Shown one piece after another: positions 1 through 4,898 of a stretch of DNA of 5,542 nucleotides. A program made the translations under genes and the position numbers. Under the pieces are notes generated by a model. That model did not search any database. It worked only from the letters and a program-made list of their open reading frames with translations, and had not been told where the DNA came from. Source of the stretch: an uncultured Gemmatimonadales bacterium (lineage in GTDB: Bacteria > Gemmatimonadota > Gemmatimonadetes > Longimicrobiales > Gaopeijiaceae); the NCBI GenBank assembly GCA_937982605.1, contig CALJLC010000083.1, positions 1 to 5,542 of the forward strand, written 5' to 3'. Numbering within the stretch: the first letter of the stretch is position 1; each line of letters opens with the position of its first letter.

Positions 1-123
1 CCGCTGACCTTCCGCTCGCTGCTCGCGGCGGCCATCATCCTCGGGTCGGTCGTCGTGATCACGACCGAGATCGGTGCGCGTCGACGGACCCGCGTGCCCG
101 TTCCTCCCACCCGGATGCCATGA
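1..123 (+). CDS. EamA/DMT-family transporter, C-terminal end only (partial)
   Basis: Frame 1 is open from the window edge to a TGA at 121-123 and gives 40 residues beginning PLTFRSLLAAAIILGSVVVI and ending in a short Arg/Pro-rich cytoplasmic tail. The pattern 'PLT-R-LL-AA-IILG-VVVI' is what the last transmembrane helix of drug/metabolite transporter (EamA) proteins looks like, where the family usually shows 'EPLT...GaaLIl.GV'. Such proteins are inner-membrane exporters or permeases with about ten helices; the substrate cannot be told. The start and about 85% of the gene lie outside the window. Its stop overlaps the ATG of the next gene (ATGA, 120-123), so the two are probably translationally coupled. 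The assignment rests on a short but characteristic tail. Confidence 0.7.
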   Translation, partial: PLTFRSLLAAAIILGSVVVITTEIGARRRTRVPVPPTRMP

Positions 124-1145
124 GCCTCGTCGCACAGCTTCCGACCGGAGACGGGGGTGGCTTCTCGCTGATCCCCGGCGTGACGCCCGAGACGACGTCG
201 AACCTGATCCTCTCGGTCGTGGTCGTGCTGATCGTGTTCCTCGTGCGGCGCGGCGTGCTGGCCATCGTGCACCGGACCGTCGAGGACGCGGCGCTGCTCT
301 ATCGCTGGGCCAAGGCCACGGCCAACGCCGCGTTCTTCATCGCGGCGCTCGCGCTGACGCAGATCTGGTTCACGGCGATCCCGTCGATCGGGACCTTCCT
401 CGGGCTCCTCGCCGGTGGTCTGGCCATCGCGCTGAAGGACATCGTGGCGGATCTGGCGGGTTGGCTCTTCATCGTGTGGCGCCGTCCCTTCGAGACCGGA
501 GACAGGATCCAGATCGGTCCGCACGCGGGGGACGTCGTGGACCGGAGTCTCTTCCAGTTCACCATCATGGAGATCGGGAACTGGGTGAGCGCGGACCAGA
601 GCACGGGGCGGCTGATCCACGTGCCGAACGCCCTGGTCTTCACGCAGCCGCTCGCCAACTACGTGGCCGGCTTCCCGTACCTGTGGAACGAGCTGAAGGT
701 GCTCGTCACCTTCGAGAGCGACTGGCGCAAGGCGAAGCAGGTGATCGAGGAGCTCGCCGCCGACCTCACCGTCGAGATCACGCGAGAGGCGCACCGGCCG
801 GCCCCCAAGACGGAGCAGCGGTTCCTGATCCGCTACCGCAAGGAAACCCCGATCGTCTACGTGTCGGTCGAGAACAGCGGCGTGCTCCTGACGCTCCGCT
901 ACCTGTGCCGACCTCGCCAGCGCCGTGGCTCCGCGAGCGACATCTGGCAGCGCATCCTCGACGCCTTCGACGAGCACCCCGACATCGTGCTTGCGTACCC
1001 CACGCAGCGGATCAACCTGGCCCGCGAAGTCCTCTCGGACGGCAAGGGCGACGGTGCCGCGTCCCCGGAGTCGGCCGGCGCGGCCCCGCCTTCGGGCGGC
1101 GTGCCGCCGTCCGGGGCAGGACCCGAAACGCCCGCTCCGGCCTGA
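120..1145 (+). CDS. MscS-family mechanosensitive ion channel, short three-TM type
   Basis: A 341-residue protein of the small-conductance mechanosensitive channel family, predicted to sit in the inner membrane and release solutes under membrane tension. Hydrophobic segments lie at about 27-50, 66-84 and 88-120. The third is the pore helix, Gly/Ala-rich (GTFLGLLAGGLAIALKD, 91-107), running into the conserved FETGDRIQIG at 124-133, which opens the cytoplasmic beta domain. The stretch 148-181 (TIMEIGNW, DQSTGR, HVPNALVFTQPLANY) and the NELKVLVTFESDW run at 190-202 match a widespread MscS subfamily. The last 35 residues are a low-complexity Ala/Pro/Gly/Ser tail that is not part of the fold. The length is near that of simple MscS proteins, with no extra periplasmic domain. 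The ATG at 120 overlaps the upstream stop and has only a poor Shine-Dalgarno, which fits translational coupling to the transporter. Which solute or osmotic condition it serves is unknown. Confidence 0.92.
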   Translation: MSLVAQLPTGDGGGFSLIPGVTPETTSNLILSVVVVLIVFLVRRGVLAIVHRTVEDAALLYRWAKATANAAFFIAALALTQIWFTAIPSIGTFLGLLAGGLAIALKDIVADLAGWLFIVWRRPFETGDRIQIGPHAGDVVDRSLFQFTIMEIGNWVSADQSTGRLIHVPNALVFTQPLANYVAGFPYLWNELKVLVTFESDWRKAKQVIEELAADLTVEITREAHRPAPKTEQRFLIRYRKETPIVYVSVENSGVLLTLRYLCRPRQRRGSASDIWQRILDAFDEHPDIVLAYPTQRINLAREVLSDGKGDGAASPESAGAAPPSGGVPPSGAGPETPAPA

Positions 1146-1161
1146 CCTTTCGACGATTTCA

Positions 1162-1191
1162 TGGCGATCGGCTCCCGCCAGTCGCTACGTT
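1162..1191 (+). promoter_or_regulatory. Weak promoter candidate upstream of thpR
   Basis: In the 103-base gap between the channel and thpR there is TGGCGA (1162-1167) and, 18 bases later, TACGTT (1186-1191), which resembles a -10 box with the conserved T1, A2 and T6. Initiation would fall at about 1197, leaving a leader of about 50 bases that starts in the hairpin described below. The -35 match is poor. It is listed because the two divergent promoter candidates near 4730-4840 also have 18-base spacers. The gene could equally be read through from upstream. Confidence 0.22.
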
Positions 1192-1227
1192 GCGAGGGCG
1201 GGCCGGGCGCCCGCGTGGCCCGCTCGC
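1192..1227 (+). other. GC-rich hairpin in the thpR leader
   Basis: The left arm at 1192-1204 (GCGAGGGCGGGCC) pairs with 1217-1227 (GGCCCGCTCGC) to give 11 base pairs with a two-base GG bulge at 1197-1198 and a 12-base loop. There is no T-run after it, so it is not a classical intrinsic terminator for the channel gene. It may be an RNA structure in the thpR leader or a transcription pause. GC-rich DNA makes hairpins by chance, which lowers confidence in function, but the complementarity itself is plain. Confidence 0.4.
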
Positions 1228-1237
1228 AGCGCTCTCG

Positions 1238-1244
1238 GCGAGGG
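1238..1244 (+). promoter_or_regulatory. Ribosome binding site fixing the thpR start
   Basis: GCGAGGG at 1238-1244 lies four bases before the ATG at 1249. It selects this ATG over the much longer upstream open frame (open from before 925), which would overlap the channel gene in another frame. The conserved N-terminus MRLFVGVNIP of the product agrees. Confidence 0.6.
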
Positions 1245-1248
1245 TTCC

Positions 1249-1809
1249 ATGCGCCTGTTCGTTGGAGTCAACATCCCCAAGAAGCAGCGCACGCGGGTCC
1301 ACCGTTCCATCCGCAGCCTCCGGGAGGACGGCCTGCCCGTGCGCTGGATCGACCCTGACAACTTCCACGTCACGCTGAAGTTCCTCGGTGACGTGCGCCG
1401 CGAGCGTATCGACTCGGTCGTCGAGGCGCTCGACCGCGTGGGAGCGTCGACCGCGCCCTTCACCACCACGCTCGGGGGCTTCGGGGCCTTCCCGACCGTG
1501 CGGAGGCCCCGGGTCATCTGGGTGGCGGTCGACGCGACTCCGGAGTTTCGCTGCCTGAAGCAGGACCTCGAATGGGCGCTCGGCGAGGTCGGCTTCGATG
1601 CCGAGACCCGCGCCTTCCATCCCCACGTCACGCTGGGGCGGGCTCAGGGCTCCGGCGGCGCCGGCGCCTTTCGCGACCTCGACCGTCGACTCGCGGAGCT
1701 GGACTTCACCAGCGATCTTCGGATCCACTCGCTCGACGTGATGCGGAGCCACCTGACCCGGGAGGGCGCGAAATACTCCGTCCTGTCGAGCGTACGGCTG
1801 GCGGCGTAG
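1249..1809 (+). CDS. thpR: RNA 2',3'-cyclic phosphodiesterase (2H phosphoesterase, ThpR/LigT family)
   Basis: A 186-residue cytoplasmic enzyme of the 2H phosphoesterase superfamily. Family members hydrolyse 2',3'-cyclic phosphates on RNA to 2'-phosphates, and some ligate tRNA half-molecules in vitro. Both hallmark HxTx motifs are present: H40-V-T42-L and H126-V-T128-L, each followed by the usual context (LKFLGDV at 43-49; GRAQG at 130-134). The N-terminus MRLFVGVNIP is the expected first strand, and PRVIWVAVD at 87-95 matches the family core. The length is typical, so the protein looks complete and active. The ATG at 1249 is chosen because of the ribosome binding site just before it and because longer versions would run into the channel gene. 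The gene after it starts 12 bases downstream, suggesting co-transcription. The family and fold are clear; the natural RNA substrate is not known even in well-studied bacteria. Confidence 0.93.
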   Translation: MRLFVGVNIPKKQRTRVHRSIRSLREDGLPVRWIDPDNFHVTLKFLGDVRRERIDSVVEALDRVGASTAPFTTTLGGFGAFPTVRRPRVIWVAVDATPEFRCLKQDLEWALGEVGFDAETRAFHPHVTLGRAQGSGGAGAFRDLDRRLAELDFTSDLRIHSLDVMRSHLTREGAKYSVLSSVRLAA

Positions 1810-1817
1810 GGAGGAGG
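1810..1817 (+). promoter_or_regulatory. Very strong Shine-Dalgarno for the unknown anchored protein
   Basis: GGAGGAGG at 1810-1817 follows immediately on the thpR stop (1807-1809) and precedes the GTG at 1822. It is the best Shine-Dalgarno in the window and supports the GTG rather than the internal ATGs at 1858 or 1882, which have no such site. Confidence 0.8.
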
Positions 1818-1821
1818 GAGC

Positions 1822-2529
1822 GTGGACGAACCGAGGGTGCGGACGTCGGTCCGCCGGATGCGGGGTGGGGCGGCGGCCGTCATGGTGCTCGCCGCCGTGG
1901 CGGCGTTCGCCGTGCGCGAGCGCCCGCGTGACTCGTCGAGCCCGGCGGAGCGCCCGGGCGTCGAGGAGGACGGCTCGATCGACGCGGGGCCGGAGGCGGC
2001 CGTCCGGATGGTCGACCGGATCCAGCTCTTCCGGACGGGTGGGGCGGGGCGCCGCCTCGAGCTGGACGGCGCCGACCTCACCGCTCTGCTCCGACACGCC
2101 GTCCCCGGCATGATCCCGGAGGGCGTGCGCGATCCGTCGGTCCACCTCGACGGAGAAGAGATCTCGGTGCGCGCGCGAGTCTCGCCCTCGCAGCTGCCCG
2201 GTGGAGAGGCGCTCGGTGACGTCGTCGCGGTGCTCCCCGACGACGTCGAGGTCGAGCTGCGCGGCACCCTTCACCGGTCCGGTCCGTCGCAGGTGGAGTA
2301 CCGTATCGAGCACGCCTCGTTCGGGGGCGTGCCGCTTCCCTCCGGCGTCGTGGCGGCGCTCGTGCGTTCCTGGCCGGGCGGAAGCGGAGACGACGGGGAC
2401 GCCACACCCGCGCTGCGCGCCGCCTGGTCGGTCCGCGACGGAGTCGTGACGGTTCGTGACGGCGTGCTCGTCGTCGAGCGTCCCGAACCAATCCTCGTGC
2501 AGTCGGTAGACGGAAGCGACGGCGTCTGA
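1822..2529 (+). CDS. Unrecognised membrane-anchored protein
   Basis: A 235-residue protein that I cannot assign to a named family. The N-terminus carries Arg residues (5, 7, 11, 12, 14) followed by a hydrophobic Ala/Val stretch at about 15-31, consistent with a signal anchor or uncleaved signal peptide. A disordered acidic/Pro linker follows (33-58), then a domain at about 60-220. Within it are an ELDGADLTALLRH-like helix (80-92), 'PGMIPEGVRDPSVHLDGEEISVRARV' strands (95-120), 'LPDDVEVELRGTL' (138-150) and 'GGVPLPSGVVAAL' (168-180). The order helix, strand, 'PLP' segment, helix is loosely like LmeA/DUF2993-type lipid-binding proteins; that is a resemblance of pattern only. There are no cysteines or obvious catalytic motifs. 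Its GTG start is set by a strong ribosome binding site directly after thpR, and 34 bases separate it from the sigma-54 regulator, so all three probably share a transcript. It is most likely a lineage-restricted envelope protein. Confidence 0.75.
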   Translation: MDEPRVRTSVRRMRGGAAAVMVLAAVAAFAVRERPRDSSSPAERPGVEEDGSIDAGPEAAVRMVDRIQLFRTGGAGRRLELDGADLTALLRHAVPGMIPEGVRDPSVHLDGEEISVRARVSPSQLPGGEALGDVVAVLPDDVEVELRGTLHRSGPSQVEYRIEHASFGGVPLPSGVVAALVRSWPGGSGDDGDATPALRAAWSVRDGVVTVRDGVLVVERPEPILVQSVDGSDGV

Positions 2530-2563
2530 CGCCCGAATCCCCCGACCACAGCGAATCGCCTCC

Positions 2564-3925
2564 ATGGCCCGACTTCTCGTAGTCGACGACGAGAGCGGAA
2601 TCCGCTCCGCCCTCGCCCAGCTCTTCGAGTACGAGGGGCACGAGGTCCGGGAAGCCGAGGACGGCGCCGGCGGTATCGAAGCCGCGGCCGACTTCCGGCC
2701 CGACGTCATCTTCCTCGACGTGAAGATGCCGGGGATGGACGGGCTCGACGTCCTGGCCCGCATGCGCGAGCACGACCCCAGCACCCCCATCGTGATGATC
2801 TCCGGCCACGGCACGATCGACACCGCCGTCGAGGCGACACGCAAGGGTGCCTACGACTTCCTGCAGAAGCCGCTCGACACCGACCGGCTGCTGGTGACGC
2901 TGCGCCGCGCGCTCGAGCTGCGGGGCCTCACGCAGAGCATGGCGGACCTGCGGAGTCAGGTGGAGAGCCGCTACGAGATCGTCGGTACCTCCTTTCCGAT
3001 CCGGCGCGTGCTGGAGCGCATCGAGAAGGTGGCGCCGACCGACGCGCGCGTGCTCATCACCGGGGAGAACGGGACCGGCAAGGAGCTGGTGGCGCGGGCC
3101 ATCCACCGGCTGTCGTCGCGCGCGGACGCCCCGTTCGTGGAAGTCAACTGCGCCGCGATTCCGTCGGAGCTGATCGAGTCCGCCCTCTTCGGCCACATGA
3201 AGGGCTCCTTCACCGGGGCGGTCGCGGACAGCGCGGGGAAGTTCGAGCAGGCCGACTCCGGGACGCTCTTCCTCGACGAGATCGGGGACATGTCTCCCGA
3301 CGCCCAGGCCAAGGTGCTGCGCGCGCTGGAGCAGGGCGTCATCACCCGCGTCGGGGGATCGAAGTCGATCGAGGTGGACGTGCGGGTCGTCGCGGCCACG
3401 AACAAGGACCTGGAGCGGGAGATCGAGGAGGGGCGGTTCCGGGAGGACCTGTTCTACCGCCTCAACGTCGTGCCCATCCACATGCCTCCGCTGCGCGAGC
3501 GTCGGGACGACATTCCGATGCTCGTCCAGCACTTCACCGACATCATGACCCGCCGCGAGGGGATGTCACCGCGCAGCTTCGAGACCGCCGCGATCGAGCG
3601 CCTCGAGTCGTTCTCCTGGCACGGCAACGTGCGCGAGCTGCGCAACACCGTCGAGCGCCTGCTCATCCTCTCGTCGGGCGACTCCGTCCGCGCGGAGGAC
3701 GTCGACCTCCTGGCCACCGGGCGCTCGGGCGGGGGCGGCCTGGGCGGCGAGCTGCTCTCCTCGGACAGCTTCGCGGACTTCAAGGACGGGGCCGAGCGGG
3801 CCTACATCCTCCAGAAGCTGCGGGAGAACGACTGGAACGTCGCCGAGACGGCCCGGCGCATCGACATGCCCCGCTCGAACCTCTACAAGAAGATCGAGAA
3901 GTACGGGCTCGTGCGCGAAGGCTAG
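2564..3925 (+). CDS. NtrC-family sigma-54-dependent response regulator
   Basis: A 453-residue cytoplasmic transcription activator with the full three-domain layout. The receiver domain (about 1-118) has the acidic pair D8/D9, phospho-acceptor D52 (IFLDVKMPG), S80 and K102 (LQKP). The AAA+ sigma-54 interaction domain (about 137-370) has Walker A GENGTGKE (167-174), a GSFTGA loop (214-219), Walker B LFLDEIGD (235-242), the arginine-finger segment RFREDLFYRL (291-300) and the sensor II region GNVRELRN (354-361). After a Gly/Ser linker (389-400) comes a Fis-type helix-turn-helix (about 412-448, ETARRIDMPRSNLYKKI). All residues for phosphorylation and ATP hydrolysis are in place. It should remodel RNA polymerase-sigma-54 at -24/-12 promoters after phosphorylation by a histidine kinase that is not encoded in this window. 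The ATG at 2564 begins the canonical MARLLVVDDE strand, although almost no Shine-Dalgarno precedes it. Target genes are unknown. Confidence 0.96.
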   Translation: MARLLVVDDESGIRSALAQLFEYEGHEVREAEDGAGGIEAAADFRPDVIFLDVKMPGMDGLDVLARMREHDPSTPIVMISGHGTIDTAVEATRKGAYDFLQKPLDTDRLLVTLRRALELRGLTQSMADLRSQVESRYEIVGTSFPIRRVLERIEKVAPTDARVLITGENGTGKELVARAIHRLSSRADAPFVEVNCAAIPSELIESALFGHMKGSFTGAVADSAGKFEQADSGTLFLDEIGDMSPDAQAKVLRALEQGVITRVGGSKSIEVDVRVVAATNKDLEREIEEGRFREDLFYRLNVVPIHMPPLRERRDDIPMLVQHFTDIMTRREGMSPRSFETAAIERLESFSWHGNVRELRNTVERLLILSSGDSVRAEDVDLLATGRSGGGGLGGELLSSDSFADFKDGAERAYILQKLRENDWNVAETARRIDMPRSNLYKKIEKYGLVREG

Positions 3926-4671
3926 TTCGAGGGCTCGCCGCCGGGTGCCGTGATCCGGGTACCGTTGGGCATCGCATAGAGAACCTCGATCGAGCGGTAG
4001 TCCCGGGCGGTCATCGAGGTGGCCGTGTTCGTCGGGTACATGACGTCGCGCGGCTCGTCGCTGTGCGGCAGGCCGAGTGCGTGCCCCATCTCGTGGGCCG
4101 CGGTCAGACGGATCTGCCGGGGATCGGCGGAGCCGCCGTACGGCGGACGCGTGCCGAGCTCGATCGAGAAGACCGAGATCCCGGTGCGCTCGGACCAGCG
4201 GGTCCGGACCTGACCGATCTGGCTGCCACCCAGCGACGGCTTCCACTCCACCGCGAAGAGCGGGTTCCGGTCCCCGCGGATGTCGGCCAGCACGGGGAAG
4301 GGCTGGTTGTTCCAGGCCCGGATTCCCTGGACGGCCGCCTGCTGGAGCGCCCGGGCGGTCGTCGGGTCCTCTCCTTCGGGGAGCGGAACGTGCACCACGA
4401 TCGTGCCTTCGTGTCCGACCCAGCGCCGAAGGACGACCTCGCTCTGGTAGGAGAGGGGCGCGCAGAGGTAGCCCGCGTCCCGGCAGAAGTCCTCCGCGGC
4501 CAGGGCGCGGGGCGGGGAGCCGGCCGGTGCCGGCCCCGCCGAGGTTGCCGTGGCGCGGAAGCCTTCGACCTCCGGCTCCGGGCCCGCGGGACGCATGGAC
4601 ATGACCGCTCCCGCCCCGACGAGGGTCAGGGCGACGACGACGAGCGGACTCGGTCGAAGGGAGATGCGCAC
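3922..4671 (-). CDS. Secreted matrixin-like zinc metalloprotease (metzincin, M10-type)
   Basis: A 249-residue protein with an export signal: Arg 2 and 6, a hydrophobic core at about 9-22 and a possible signal peptidase site after AGA (20-22). A Pro/Ala-rich spacer (26-59) follows. The catalytic domain (about 85-235) has the complete metzincin zinc site HEMGHALGLPH (H193, E194, H197, H203) and a downstream Met-turn, DVMYPT, with M211. The segment 'RALQQAAVQGIRAWN' (107-121) is the helix typical of matrixin-type domains. The only two cysteines, C63 and C70, may form a disulfide. The expected role is hydrolysis of proteins outside the cytoplasm; the substrate is unknown, and there is no obvious propeptide cysteine switch. 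The start is a GTG at 4671-4669 with a modest AGGA 10 bases before it. The gene converges on the sigma-54 regulator, their ends overlapping by four bases, and diverges from lepB, whose product could process its signal peptide. Confidence 0.88.
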   Translation of the reverse strand: MRISLRPSPLVVVALTLVGAGAVMSMRPAGPEPEVEGFRATATSAGPAPAGSPPRALAAEDFCRDAGYLCAPLSYQSEVVLRRWVGHEGTIVVHVPLPEGEDPTTARALQQAAVQGIRAWNNQPFPVLADIRGDRNPLFAVEWKPSLGGSQIGQVRTRWSERTGISVFSIELGTRPPYGGSADPRQIRLTAAHEMGHALGLPHSDEPRDVMYPTNTATSMTARDYRSIEVLYAMPNGTRITAPGGEPSN

Positions 4672-4728
4672 CGGTGGGCCGTCCTGGAGCGGGTTCGCGG
4701 GGCGGCCGTCGAGCGGCCGTCCGTTTCC

Positions 4729-4758
4729 AAGCTAGGCCGGCCCGGGCGGCGCATCCAA
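4729..4758 (-). promoter_or_regulatory. Candidate sigma-70-type promoter for the metalloprotease
   Basis: Read on the minus strand, TTGGAT (4758-4753) is followed after 18 bases by TAGCTT (4734-4729), giving a leader of about 50 bases before the GTG at 4671. The -35 keeps TTG and the -10 keeps T1, A2 and T6. A 10-base palindrome (4760-4769) abuts the -35 side. This is the best promoter-like pair in the window, but consensus matching in GC-rich DNA is only suggestive. Confidence 0.42.
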
Positions 4759-4759
4759 G

Positions 4760-4769
4760 GATTCGAATC
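4760..4769. repeat. 10-base palindrome GATTCGAATC between divergent genes
   Basis: GATTCGAATC is a perfect inverted repeat located one base upstream of the metalloprotease -35 candidate and about 45 bases before the lepB -35 candidate. Perfect 10-base palindromes arise about once per kilobase by chance, but this one is AT-rich in GC-rich surroundings and sits where an operator would be expected. Confidence 0.3.
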
Positions 4770-4812
4770 GGCGCTTCCGGGGAAGAGGAACTCGGGACGC
4801 GTGCGTCACGTA

Positions 4813-4842
4813 TTGACTTCGGAACCGTCGAAGACGCAGGGT
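4813..4842 (+). promoter_or_regulatory. Candidate promoter for lepB
   Basis: TTGACT (4813-4818) is a near-perfect -35 box. Eighteen bases later CAGGGT (4837-4842) keeps only A2 and T6 of a -10 box. A short inverted repeat, CTTCG (4817-4821) and CGAAG (4829-4833), lies across the -35 and spacer. Initiation would fall near 4849, about 50 bases before the GTG at 4899. The -35 is convincing and the -10 is weak. Confidence 0.35.
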
Positions 4843-4898
4843 GGTGAAGGCGCGGTCGACAGGCCGTGCATCCGGGACGCTCGACAAGCGAGGGCGGA

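Noticed and set aside
1192..1227. Intrinsic terminator for the MscS gene
   Set aside because: The stem is good but no T-run follows; the next bases are GC-rich, so termination by this mechanism is unlikely.
74..1378. 434-codon plus-strand frame overlapping the MscS gene
   Set aside because: It is a shifted frame of the channel gene with Arg/Pro-rich composition; the channel frame carries the pore helix and family motifs.
1159..2844. 561-codon open frame on the minus strand across thpR and the unknown protein
   Set aside because: It lies antisense to thpR, the unknown gene and the regulator, whose products show clear motifs or strong start signals. Its translation is Arg/His/Pro-rich low complexity typical of antisense frames in GC-rich DNA.
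2078..3532. 484-codon minus-strand open frame opposite the sigma-54 regulator
   Set aside because: It covers the conserved receiver and AAA+ domains in antisense and has no recognisable domain; long antisense frames are expected at this GC content.
3617..3634. TGGCACGGCAACGTGCG resembling a -24/-12 sigma-54 promoter
   Set aside because: It encodes the conserved WHGNVR segment of the AAA+ domain, and the -12 half does not match TTGCA at the required spacing.
4702..4721. Short tandem-like repeat of GCGGCCGTC/GCGGCCGTCC in the protease leader
   Set aside because: There are only two copies of about nine bases made of common GC-rich words; chance is a sufficient explanation.
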